NCBI RefSeq assembly: GCF_025602895.1
Contig: NW_026516213.1
Span: forward strand, 310,001-374,000
DNA length: 64,000 nt
Source of the DNA: Polychytrium aggregatum
Lineage: Eukaryota; Chytridiomycota; Chytridiomycetes; Polychytriales
Direction of reading: 5' to 3'
Under the pieces are notes generated by a model, which was given only the letters and a program-made list of their open reading frames with translations, ran no database searches and had not been told where the DNA came from. Shown here piece by piece: positions 1 to 14,043 of this stretch. The position numbers and the translations under genes are program-made. Positions within the stretch are counted from its first letter, which is position 1, and the number at the start of each line of letters is the position of its first letter.

Positions 1-227
1 GAATCCCAGCTGCCGGACAGTGTGGAATCGCGACGTCAATGCGGCGCGCAACATGATCGCAGTGTGCAGGTCGATTGTAGAGATCGGAGAGCGACCAGCG
101 GTCTTCACTCGGAGGCTGCCAAAGTGATCTGTTTTATTTCTTGTGGCTTTGCTAGACGCAAGCACAGCACATACTACATGTTCATGGAAACGGCTATATT
201 GTCCCGTTTTTTTCTGAATAAAGTGTA
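1..227 (+). mobile_element. Right end of a mariner-Fanzor element (copy 1, cut by window start)
   Basis: This is the 3' end of a Fanzor-carrying transposon that enters the window from the left. The first 227 bases match the reverse complement of 20007-20233 with only a handful of substitutions. That covers the end of the Fanzor reading frame, the roughly 100-bp non-coding tail, and the terminal repeat whose core reads TGTCCCGTTTTTTT and which finishes with TGTA at 224-227. Beyond the TA at 226-227 the two copies share nothing, so the element boundary is placed there, consistent with the TA target duplication of Tc1/mariner elements. The near identity implies recent movement or gene conversion. 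The rest of the element lies outside the window. Confidence 0.85.
2..127 (+). pseudogene. C-terminal fragment of Fanzor nuclease (copy 1)
   Basis: Reading from base 2 gives the last 41 residues of a Fanzor protein ending at a TGA at 125-127. It begins NPSCRTVWNRDVNAARNM, which holds the last zinc-ribbon cysteine and the RuvC-III motif (R-D-x-N-A-A). The aspartate codon is GAC at 32-34. The full-length copy at 20107-22479 has GAA (Glu) at the same place, so this copy keeps the canonical residue. Whether the upstream part of the gene is intact cannot be seen, because it lies left of the window. It is labelled pseudogene only because it is partial here. Confidence 0.8.
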
Positions 228-228
228 G

Positions 229-444
229 AGGCCCGGACTGGCTCCATGGGATCTGGATCTGGCATTCAAGGAGCTGTCCTTAGCCATAATTTGCGCTCAA
301 CAGACACAGTTTAAAGAGACGGTACAACTGCTGATGGCAAATGAGGACCAGCATGGGCTCTGCCGATCGGCGTTGGCATGGCCCGCAGCCAGCAACCAGA
401 ACTGTCTCGATGCAATGCTCAAGGCCATGCTGGTCTGGGGTTAG
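229..444 (+). other. Open frame abutting the transposon end, possible interrupted host gene
   Basis: From the first base after the TA target site, one frame stays open for 71 codons and stops with TAG at 442-444. It has no ATG at its start, and its composition is protein-like and helical (it includes KELSLAIICAQQTQFKETV and ends KAMLVWG). The in-frame codon upstream is the TAG formed by the transposon terminus and the next base. One reading is that the Fanzor element inserted into, or just upstream of, an exon of a host gene whose other half lies left of the window. It could equally be a chance open frame. No family is recognised. Confidence 0.3.
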
Positions 445-751
445 ACCCATTTCGGCCGGCGATCTCTGCCCACATCACGCCGCACTCGAGGATATTATGT
501 GACATAGGGCTGTCAGCACGACGAGTAGGCGGACATGGGATGCCAACGGCACAACAGCACAGTTGCAAGGCAAGTCATGTTTGTGTATGGAGGGTCTAAT
601 ATGCTCCGGAGCACACCGGGGCTCGGGGGATCGGCCCAATAGAATATGGAGACAGCGGCCGGGATGGAGCGGGGAGTGTGGAGCATAGTACATGGCGTAC
701 AAGTCGACTCGCAGGCATCAAGTCCGTGCATTTGGACGACGGTAAAAAACT
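445..751. other. Intergenic stretch, nothing recognised
   Basis: Between the open frame above and the 3' end of the RPA12 gene I see no conserved protein motif, RNA gene or repeat. Open frames here on both strands are short and of low-complexity composition. It probably holds the 3' untranslated region of RPA12. Confidence 0.4.
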
Positions 752-2011
752 CTAGCTGTTGACGCGATACTTGTAGCTGGAAACAAGATTGAGAAAGATG
801 CATGAGCGCTGCTGCAGAGCAAGCTTTGCGGCGGGGTAGCCAAGCCAGCTGCGATGAACGATCGCAGGAAAGCCACACAGTAACCTCCAGTGCAGCTACA
901 AGGAAGCTGCATTGAGGGGCGGCAGAGCATTTTGTCAAAGGCAAAGCCCAGCCGAGCTCCTTCCAGACTCACCCGCATTTTATACAGCTGTAGAAGATGG
1001 TTTGGCCTTCATCAGCCGATCGAAGCTGGGCCGTGTGGAATACCATCTCGGGCGCATCGCATTTGGGGCACTTCTCCTTGATCTGTTTCACCGATCGAGG
1101 CCATGGTTCAGAGGTGACGTTGTCGGTGCAGGGACGCAAGCAGGGGGGGGGAAAGTAAGTAATGGCGCTCTATCGTGAGGAACAATAGGGGAGGGCGAGC
1201 CAAACAGAGTAGCCCGCATATTCGGTTGTCATGAAGACACGATCGCACTGGGTGCCGGTGATATCGAGAGATTCGACGTCGCTGCCGCAAAGGGATGCTC
1301 TCATTGTCTTGAACAAGTGCCATTGATCCTCGGCTTGAGCACGGCCAGCAGATCCATCGACTCAATCCAGGATTCGACTTGACGGGGCTTAGGGAGTCTC
1401 CACACATCCACAGCTGCATCGGCCTTAAATCAACTCGAACGATACCGCCTGACCGCACCCTTCGTCTCGGCCGAGCTCAGTCGTCGGACAAGCGTCGCTG
1501 TATGAAGCGGACGACGGATACGCAACATACCGTAGCACCATCCTTCAGATGGGCAACCGCATCCGAGTCCTGATCCTCCATGCCATAGAACTTGGGCCGT
1601 TCGGTGAATGCCTTGACGCTGCTATTTGTAACAACCTCGATAGACTCGAACACTGGCGACCCAGAGCCAAGAGGTACACCGTCCATGGATAGCATAGGTA
1701 TAAGCCGATGATCAGGACGCAGGCTCGCACACAGCATCGTATGTCGCGGGAGAGCAGCGTATTGACAATATAGCTCGATTGCATAGACGTCCGAGAGCTG
1801 CAACTCCAGTCCCGACGATGTATAGCCGCGAAAGGAGGAGGGGAGGATAAAGGGACGGCCGTGCTTGCAACTGACCGTCAGCATTGATAAGATGGCCGCA
1901 AGCATCGCAGTTGATCGACTTTTCGTTGGCCGCGGGTGGATCGAGCAGGAACCCGCACTCTGAGCAGAATACGAGCGAGTGGGCCTGCTTGGTGTTGCTG
2001 GCTTGGACCAT
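752..2011 (-). CDS. RPA12: RNA polymerase I subunit RPA12 (A12.2), four exons
   Basis: Small zinc-ribbon subunit of RNA polymerase I, which supports RNA cleavage, proofreading and termination of rRNA transcription in the nucleolus. Exons traced by hand on the minus strand: 2011-1876, 1652-1531, 1082-973 and 776-752. The phases fit and give 130 aa, close to the 125 aa of yeast Rpa12. Exon 1 holds the N-terminal ribbon with FCSECGFLL and, further on, CDACGHLIN. Exon 3 holds the TFIIS-like C-terminal ribbon: KCPKCDAPEM, then the acidic hairpin LRSADEGQT carrying the catalytic D-E pair, then CIKCG. Exon 4 is only 25 bases and supplies YKYRVNS and the stop. Start chosen at the ATG just before the first ribbon. 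The first intron donor (GTCAGT) is atypical, so that junction is the least certain. A deleted Fanzor element sits about 77 bp upstream of the ATG. Confidence 0.88.
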
Positions 2012-2087
2012 ATTGACGGGCGATTCGGATGGTGGGTTTGGACAAGCGATGCAAACAGGAAAGCGATGCGAACAGGAAAGCGATGCA

Positions 2088-2867
2088 AAACGCGCGAGCA
2101 GAAAAAAAAAAAAAAGTCCGCCGCAACCCCAACCCTAACGTTGCGACGATGTGCTCGGTCGATCTCCTGTGGCGATGATCGACTGGTATTTATGTGTCGA
2201 TGTGGGAGTGGGGTGCATCCACTCGACTCTCTGGACAGTTCCACGGTGAATCGATATCAAGATACTCGGGTGAATCGAGTCGCTTGGTTTCCCGACAATG
2301 TGAGCATACCTGGGATGTGTTAAACTCGTTCACCGAGCACACATGGATCTTGGAGACGGGTCGGTCTGGTGGTCGTCTCTGGTGGTGGTGGAATTGCTCG
2401 AAATACTTGGCAAACCTGAGTCTCCTGGGACTGGATGCATATCCCTTCCCCTGTTTCCAGGATGCATTCCCAAAGGCAATCTCCACCTCGGTCTCCTTTG
2501 GTGCCTGGTCGATGACCTGCTTGCACATCTCGTGGACGGTGCGCTGTCGCTTGCCGTGGAGATCGAGTCGCTTGAATCGCCGTCGCCGGGTCAGGCTGAA
2601 GTACAGCTGTTTCTCCAGCATGTCTCCATCGAACACATGGCGAATGTATTGCAGGAAGGGAGCCAACCAGGGATCTTGGGACTTGGTGTGGTGCTCATCC
2701 AGCGCATCTTGAGCTGGAAGCGATTCCCACAATGGCGTCCTTGATTCAAATCACTGAACGGTCATGGCCAGCGCGCGATTGTATTGGGTGTGTATTCAGG
2801 TTCCAGAAAAAAACACAGTCCTGGTTGAAAACGGGGGGGTGTCTCATTTCATTTTGGAAACGCTGTA
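2088..2867 (-). mobile_element. Internally deleted mariner-Fanzor element (copy 2)
   Basis: The right end at 2838-2867 aligns position by position over about 30 bases with the right end of the full element. On the minus strand it starts TACAGCGTTTCCAAAATGAA and continues through GAGACACC. Inside it come the conserved block around the mariner start codon (GCTGGCCATGACC, near 2767-2780) and then a jump straight into the C-terminal third of Fanzor. The left end is degenerate, a run of A at 2102-2115 where the full copy has CAGAAAAAAACGGGACA, so 2088 is approximate. The element fills the gap between RPA12 and the tryptophan synthase gene, ending 12 bases before the latter's stop codon. It is a non-autonomous deletion derivative of a diverged subfamily. 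Confidence 0.75.
2190..2732 (-). pseudogene. Fanzor fragment, RuvC-II to first half of zinc ribbon (copy 2)
   Basis: This frame matches the full-length Fanzor from shortly after the RuvC-I region. It keeps IAFGNASW, then QGKGYASSPRRLRF, then NEFNTSQVCSHC with the alternative catalytic glutamate and the first zinc Cys pair. Identity is high in these blocks and lower before them, so this is a different subfamily, not a recent copy. After the first Cys pair the frame runs into SPWNCPESRVD and stops. The second Cys pair and the RuvC-III aspartate are deleted, although a short piece of the C-terminal coding sequence reappears further downstream (about 2149-2180). The N-terminal two thirds and RuvC-I are missing, so it cannot be an active nuclease. 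Confidence 0.82.
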
Positions 2868-2879
2868 AGCAGCAGCAGC

Positions 2880-5800
2880 TTAGTGGGTCTTGGGCTGCAT
2901 GGCGCTGGCATCGCCTTCGAAGCGGAGGTCCCTGCGAGTTTGCAGCAGTCAAGACGATTTCGGCCGATCATGGTGTGAGATTGGGCGGGAGGGAGGGAGG
3001 GAGAGCAGCCACGGCACCGAGTCGGTTCATTCGATTGAAACAGAGGACACAAGCCTGTTAGTCGTCATTCGGAGGCAGGTACCAAGGCGTTGGAAACATC
3101 GACACTGTCATTCATCGCTGCACCCCGTCGCGGCGAGATTGACACCTTGCATCAACGTACCATCCGATCTGATCGCCGAGCTTGGGGAGAGCCTCGGCCA
3201 CGGAGATGACGTCCTTGTCGCCACGACCACTGAGGCAGAGGACAATGTCCTGGTCCTTGCTGAGGGTCTTGGCGACTTCCATGATCTGGTAGACGGCATG
3301 CGAGGTCTCGAGGGCCGGGATGATGCCCTCGAGCTGCGAAAGCGAGCGGAACCCAATGAGGGCCTGGGCATCGGTGGCCGAGACGTACTCGGCGCGCTGC
3401 GAGTCCTTGAGCCAGGCGTGCTCGGGGCCGACACCAGGATAATCAAGACCCTATGGAAACAAAGTTATAACCATGAACGTCAGCGCACTAACATTGCTGC
3501 CGCTGCTGCGTTCCAGCGAAGGCTAGACACCCATGGTCTGTGCAGGTCCACCATACTTACAGCACTGATGCTGTGGGTGCCGATAATCTGTCCGTTGTCG
3601 TCCTGGAGGAGGTAGGTCCGGGTTCCGTGGAGAACACCGGGGCGGCCGCAGCTCAAGGTGGCAGAGTGGTGGGGAGTGTCGATACCTGGTGGGGGGCGGA
3701 CAGAGGTCGGTGAGCCTGTCGACTGTGGCCAGTCGCTCCGAGCAGTCGAGGGTACGAGTGCCAATAATGCAGCCAGGTGCACTTACCATCACCAGCAGCT
3801 TCGACACCAATCAGACGGACGCTCTTGTCCTCGGCAAAAGGCATGAACATGCCGATGGCGTTGGAGCCACCGCCGACACAGGCCACGACAGCATCGGGGA
3901 GCTTGCCCTGACGCTCCAGGAGCTGCTGGCGGGTCTCGCGACCGATGACGGACTGGAACTCGCGCACAATCGTGGGGAAGGGGTGGGGGCCGATGGCAGA
4001 GCCAATCAGGTAGTGGGTGGTTTCGACGTTGGTAACCCAGTCGCGCATGGCCTCGTTGATGGCATCCTTGAGGGTGCGGGAGCCCGAGTCGACAGGGATG
4101 ACCTTGGCGCCGAGAAGGCGGATACGGAAGACGTTGAGCGCCTGGCGACGAACGTCCTCGGCGCCCATGTAGATGGTACAGTCAAGACCAAACTTGGCGC
4201 AGACGGTGGCCGTGGCGACACCGTGCTGACCGGCGCCGGTCTCGGCAATGATGCGCTTCTTGCCGAGGCGCAGAGCGAGCAGGACCTGGCCGAGGGCATT
4301 GTTGATCTTATGGGAGCCGGTGTGGTTCAGATCCTCGCGCTTGAGCCAGATGCGAGCACCGCCTGTGAAAGCGGCGAGGATTTGATTGGCGAAACGAGGT
4401 TAGCCACGGAAGAGGAGGCTTGTACCCAAGTGACGGCGACGCCCGCATCTGTACATCCCTGCACTCTTGCGATGACAAACACGCACCGCACTGGTCAGTC
4501 AGACGCTTGGCAAAGGTGAGGGGGGAGGGGCGGCCGATGTACGAGTAGTACGACTGGAACTCCTTCCAGAATTCAGGGTCCTTGACAGCCTTGGCGTACT
4601 CCTGTGGGCGTCAGCGACCACATGGCATCAGCATTAGTATTAGCGCAAGCGGAGGGCTGGCCAGCTGGTGCGCAGTGCCATGGACACGAGTGGATGGATT
4701 ACCGCTTCGATTTCCTGGAGACAGTTCACGAGGGCTTCGGGGGCGTATTGGCCACCAAAGTCGCCGAAGCGGTCGGCAACGACATGCTCGTTGGCAAGGA
4801 ACTCGGTCTGGAGGCGGTTGTGGGAGTTAGCATCGTGGGAAAGGTGGATGATCAGCCAGAACGAGCACGATACAGGCGCAGAAGCTACCTTGATGCTCTT
4901 GGAGCCAGAGCCGCTGGCGGCGTCACGGGTGGGGGCTGGAGAACAAGACCGGTGCATGGGTGAATATTGCTGCCGAATCCTTGGGTTTGCAGGTGGAAGC
5001 CAGGGGCTAGCGGCCTTCAACCACTGCCACACAACTGACAGCTGCAGCAAGGTCGCGGGGGATCGCAGCGCTGCTGGACAGTGACACTTACGGGGAACAT
5101 CCTGACGACCGGTGATGTACGAGGCATACTCCTGGGTCTTGGCGGCACGCTCCGATTTTTCTGTTTAGTGGAAAGGAGCCGTACAGCCGAGTGAGTCGAG
5201 CTGAGGACACACGGCCGAATGCGATCGCTGTCTCCGCGATCACGACTCTCGCATCGTGATGACGACGCATCGTCGCCGCGCATGGTAGCAGGGAGTCACC
5301 GCTCACCAGAGGTCTTGAGCACGTTGATAATCTTGGAGCCGATGACGACACCCTCGGCCATCTGGCCGACGAGCTCAAAGTGCTCGCGGGTGGCAACACC
5401 AAAGCCGACGGCAAGCGGAACGTCGCTCTGGCTGCGGATGCGGGAGATGATGGTCGGGAGAGCGGTGTTGACAGTGGCACGGACGCCAGTGACACCAAGA
5501 GCGCTGACGACATAGATGAAGCTGTCGGCGATGCTGACCAGGTGCTTGATGCGGGCTTCGGTGGTCGAGGGAGCGATCAGAGGGACGTAGCTCAGGCTGC
5601 AGAAGCAACAGAGAGATGCAGACAGACATTGTTAGGCAACGGCTGCCGTGACCATGGGGCTGCATCTCAAATAAACAGCTCGGCCAGTGGTGCCGGGGTC
5701 GGCTTTGGCACACGCGATCTACTCTCGGTCATGGCAGGTCGCCGACTAGCCGTTGCGACGCACATACCCGTAGTCGCAGCAGAGGTTGCGGAAGCGGAGC

Positions 5801-6440
5801 GACTCCTCAGGAGGAAGATCGACGATGATGAAGCCATCGACACCGACCTCCTGGCACTCCTTCATGAGCCTGACGTCACCGTAGTTCAGGAAGGGGTTGT
5901 AGTAGCCCATGAAGACGACGGGGACGGTCAAGCCCTTCTGGCGAGCCTCACGCACAAACGAGAGGCACATGGGAATATCGACATTGTGCTCCAGGGCGAC
6001 CTTGGGACGGACAGGAGGAGGAGGAGGCGTGTGAGCAACGAAGGAGGAAGGTGCCACGAAGCGAGGCTGTTACGCCAAGCGGAGTGGTGCCGCCGCGAGA
6101 CTGGTGTTCTTACAAAGCTGGCTTCCTGGATCGTGGGGCCGTCGGCCATGGGATCGGAAAAGGGCACGCCAAGCTCGATGACATCGGCACCGCCGCGCTG
6201 GAGAGCCAGCAGCGTGTCAACCGTGGTGGAGGGGTCGGGATAGCCGGCGGTCACGTAGGTGACAAAGGCGGGGCGGTCTGCGGACAGAAGCGCAGATCGG
6301 GTGAGCAGGCGAGCCGGGCGGGTCAAGCGAGTTGGGGAGCAAGCGGACAGCAGCGGGATCCGAGGCGATCGCTTGCGACGGACGATCAACTCACTCTGGG
6401 CCTTGGCGGCGGCAAAGGCGTTGGAGATGTGCTTGGACAT
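2880..6440 (-). CDS. TRP5: Tryptophan synthase, fused alpha-beta chain, twelve exons
   Basis: Last two steps of tryptophan synthesis: indole-3-glycerol phosphate cleavage (alpha) and PLP-dependent condensation of indole with serine (beta), in the cytosol. Exons on the minus strand: 6440-6395, 6277-6114, 6000-5768, 5596-5307, 5160-5092, 4935-4889, 4807-4703, 4601-4487, 4362-3787, 3685-3561, 3450-3161, 2931-2880. Phases fit and give 703 aa, against 707 in yeast Trp5. The alpha part shows [15 protein letters not shown] (catalytic Glu and Asp). A short linker around GRQDVP leads to beta, with [13 protein letters not shown], the PLP lysine in [19 protein letters not shown], and GGGSNA binding the cofactor phosphate. 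It ends with GWDLRF, as in other fungal homologues, then a short tail. The fused alpha-then-beta order is the fungal arrangement. A deleted transposon ends 12 bases past the stop, probably inside the 3' UTR or polyadenylation region. Confidence 0.96.
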
Positions 6441-7059
6441 GGTGCGTGGGAGGCTGCGGATCGATGAGTCGCAAGCGGGTTGCAAGTCGATGGGCTGCGA
6501 GTTGACGAGTTGCAAGTGGGTTGCGGAACGGCCAAGGCCTGCCAGGCAAAGATATATCCGCCGATAGCAGGTCACGTGCGGTGGGTCATCGCAGTCGGCC
6601 ATGCGCCGCAAAAGGAAAGCGGTGCGCAGCTGGCACAGAACGGCGCGACACACGGCCGGCGCCACAGAACAGGTGGCGGGACAAGCGCCGGCCAATGGGG
6701 AGCCGCGGCCGGTGCAGTGCTTTGCGGTGACGGCGGCGACCCAGCTGAGAGGCCCGACCGAGAGACCCAAAGGAGCGGCACGCCGATGCCGCAGAGCACC
6801 GGTGCATCGGCACTGCAGCGGGACGATACACCGTGTGCCCAGAAAGCACCCCTGGCTCTGTCGGCGGTGCTGTCGGCGGTGTCTTCTGCGGTGCTGTCGG
6901 CGGTTCTGTCGATCGTCGCAAACCTTGCTCCCCTCCGCCACTCGCGACGCATCCTCCACCCGCCCTTGTTTGCCGCCCAGCATTTTCTTCGTCGCTGCTC
7001 CTGCGCCCTGGCTTTCGTCTGCTCTGGATCCATCTCGCTCCTCCTGCTGCCCGCACCCG
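6441..7059. promoter_or_regulatory. Shared upstream region of TRP5 (-) and the Ecm33-like gene (+)
   Basis: These 620 bases separate two divergently transcribed start codons and must hold both promoters and 5' untranslated regions. I see no clear TATA box. The middle (about 6869-6915) is a run of imperfect repeats of the type TGTCGGCGGT. Open frames that cross the region on both strands look like shadows created by its high GC content. Confidence 0.45.
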
Positions 7060-8594
7060 ATGGACACTCTGCTGCTCCGACTCGTCGTTCTGCTCGGCTG
7101 TCTGGGCTGGGCTCACTCGCTCAGCTGCGGTTCGGCTGGCAACTGGTAAGCCTCTGCCCGACAATCGCCCGACAATCGCTCGGCAATCGCTCGGCAATTG
7201 CTCGGCAACTCCGTCCTCCCGCTGCGCTGGCTCTTCCAGCGACCAACTGTTGGCTCGGCCGTCGACTTGTCCGTCTTTCGAGCTGCTGCTACTCTGCTGC
7301 TACTTTACTCCTCTGCTGCACCCGGATGTATTGTGCCCTCATCCGTCTTCTCTTCCGTCTTCTCTTCCATCTTCTCATCCGCCTCTTGGTGTCCCCAGGA
7401 CCATCATCAGCTCCCAGAGCGCCCTCGCCCAGTATGCCAACTGCACCCAGTTCCTGGGCTCTGTCTCCATCAACGGCTCGGATGTCAGCGACCTGTCGCC
7501 TCTCCATTCGCTGACCTCTGTCCAACTCGCCGTCGAGATCACCAACACCAAGCTCTTTAATCTCCAGGGGCTTTCGTCGCTCCAGAGCATCGGCGACAAG
7601 TTCTTTATCCACTCAAACCCGAGTATGGCCGCCCTCGACGGACTCGCTGTCCAAGTGGTCACCGGCGGCATCTTCATCTACGACTTGCCCGTGCTCAAGT
7701 CGATCTCGTCGCTCAAGTTCCTGAACTACATCAACCCCAACGGCTCCGCCCAGTATCGTACGTACCGGCCATCCTTTCAGCACACCTTACGAGCAGCCCT
7801 TCGCCCCTTGGGTGCCCGCCATGTCCCCCCCCCAAGTCCCTGCCTCGGACCCTCTTGCTTGCCCTCACCCTGCAGCGCCGCTCCGCTCCGCCTCGATAGT
7901 CCGTGGATAAATCGCTCCGCACGCTCCCGTGGCCATACCAGAGCGACCTATCCTCCCATACTAACACCGTGTCTCCCTTGCAGCCTTTGGCCTCTCGATC
8001 TATCGCAACCCTGCCCTCAGCAGCCTGGATGGTCTTCAAAACCTCAAGACCATCGGTAACTCGTTCTTCCTTGGGGATCTGCCCCTCATCAGCGACTTTA
8101 CAGGTCTGCCGGCCAACATCACCACCGTCAACTTCACACTCTCCAGCCTGAGCACGGTGGCGTCCTTCAAGGCCTTCCCGCCACTGGCTGCCGTTCCGGG
8201 CACCTCGGGTGTCGCCGTTACCATCAGCTCCATGAGTGTCAGCACCCTCGATGGCCTCGTCGTCCCCACCATCTCCAACCTCACCATCTCCAGCAACAGC
8301 CAGCTGACTTCTATCGCTGCCCTCAAGAGCTCCACCCTCAACGGCCCTGCCGTCACCATCACCCAAAACAACTACCTGTGCGACTATTCGGGCATCAACA
8401 CCACCGCCCTGGCCATCCGCGGTGGCATCATCAACATTGCCAACAACTGCGGCTCATCCACGGTCGGCAGCGTCCTCGGCCCCACCCCGACAGGCCTTCT
8501 GTCGCTCCCCAGCTCAGGACGATCCACCGTCCCCGGCTTCTTTGTCGCCCTGGTAGCGTCGCTGACCGTCTATTTTGCTACTGCTCATCTCTGA
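7060..8594 (+). CDS. Ecm33/Sps2-like GPI-anchored cell-wall protein, three exons
   Basis: Secreted leucine-rich (receptor L-domain-like) protein of the fungal plasma membrane and wall; Ecm33 relatives are needed for wall integrity. Exons 7060-7145, 7399-7757 and 7984-8594 join in phase and give 351 aa. Exon 1 is a signal peptide ([20 protein letters not shown]). The body repeats the family pattern of a strand followed by LxGLxxLxxIG: for example [32 protein letters not shown] and ITSIAALK-like turns. There is a disulfide-type pair near the end (YLCDYSG, NNCGSS). The C-terminus is a Ser/Thr/Pro stretch, then a hydrophobic tail ([21 protein letters not shown] spans about the last 21 residues), which is a GPI-attachment signal. 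Intron 1 contains five tandem 11-mers. Confidence 0.85.
7158..7212. repeat. Five tandem 11-bp repeats in intron 1 of the Ecm33-like gene
   Basis: Consecutive units read CCCGACAATCG, CCCGACAATCG, CTCGGCAATCG, CTCGGCAATTG and CTCGGCAACTC, starting 12 bases after the donor. Replication slippage inside an intron is the simplest explanation. Confidence 0.85.
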
Positions 8595-8750
8595 GCACTG
8601 TCCTGGAGGCTCTGATCGGCACCATCGCTGCCGACAGCATGCTGTAATGCCTGTTTCTCACTCACGTCCGAAGCTCAGTCGTAGTCACAGCCACCCGATA
8701 GATTTGAACCGGTGCATGTGCCTCTTGCCCTCGCCCACAGAACTAGATAC

Positions 8751-9035
8751 TAAAGCGCATCTAAAACGAAACGGGATGCCTGTTTTGAGCCGGAGCTGTC
8801 GGTCTTTTTTTGTGTGTCCTGAATACATTCCATGAATCGCGCCCGTCATGGTCAGACGGTATGCTCAGAGTTCATGAAGGCCGGGCGACTCGAGAAGGCG
8901 GAGCGTCTTGATGTCGAGAAACCACGGGAGCTTTCCGGAGGGTCGAACACATACATCACACCTGTGCATCGCAACCTCAATGCTACCCGATTATCATCGT
9001 CACAGGCGATCGACCAGTTGTATTCAAGTTGACGC
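8751..9035 (+). mobile_element. Decayed mariner-Fanzor derivative (copy 3)
   Basis: The left end at 8751-8780 (TAAAGCGCATCTAAAACGAA then ACGGGATGCC) aligns without gaps over 30 bases with the outer end of copy 2. It is followed by CCTGAATACA and a degraded version of the mariner start-codon block (near 8840-8853). From 8857 the sequence matches the Fanzor zinc-ribbon region of copy 2: VCSEFMKAGRLEKAERLDVE here against VCSHCRETKRLDSPEYLDID there. It then matches the RuvC-III region of copy 4 with a deletion (RNLNAT against RDINAS, then the Fanzor tail up to about 9034). Stops and indels interrupt it. The right terminal repeat was not found, so the true end is uncertain. It is the oldest-looking copy. 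Confidence 0.6.
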
Positions 9036-9573
9036 TCTCGAAGCTTATGGAGCTAATGCAATTGCCGATGTAGACAAGAGTGCATTCCCTGGCACCAAGC
9101 GCAGACGTGTTCTGTATCATCCACGAAGATCCAGGAGATTCATCAGCAAAGGCCTCCAAACCAGAGCAGCCCCAGCTGCCTGGCAAGTGCTGGATTGTGC
9201 ACATTCACCCAGCGGTTCCCAGCCTCGCATCACAGCAGGCGGCCATTCGCATGCGGGATCCGGACCTCTCCTGTATTGAGGACACCGGCAATGTGTTTCG
9301 AACAGAAACAAAATCAGCAATGCGCCCCACTCGCCGGCCGGACTCTGCTCTTCTCGAGCGACAGCCCCGGCAACAGCGATCCACATCTTCCATGCGACAG
9401 AGGTTTGCTTCCCGCCTTGTCCAGTCGAGTCTTGTACATGGTCGAGGCTGCTCCGGCTCCCGCTTCTATGGACGTCCCAGTTGGCTTGCATTTGGATATG
9501 GGCTGGAAGGTCTGCACAAACCCTGCGGTTGATTCAATGGGCGTCCACGAGCGCAGGCGCGGGCGAGAGTCGT
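9036..9573. other. Gap between transposon remnant and CDKL gene, no gene assigned
   Basis: It contains open frames on both strands (the longest is on +, 9080-9532), but none shows a recognisable domain or a convincing splice-consistent partner. It probably includes the 3' UTR of the CDKL gene and the lost right end of copy 3. Confidence 0.4.

Positions 9574-14043
<4,470 letters not shown>

Noticed and set aside
1477-2244. 255-aa minus-strand frame with a run of F
   Set aside because: It reads through RPA12 introns in another frame, and the Phe run is the A-tract of the transposon end. RPA12 exons explain the conserved residues.
3689-4519. 276-aa plus-strand open frame
   Set aside because: Antisense of the tryptophan synthase beta domain; the minus frame has the PLP and catalytic motifs.
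8640-8740. Possible tRNA T-arm (GGTTCAAATC on minus)
   Set aside because: The flanking bases do not form T-arm, anticodon or acceptor stems.
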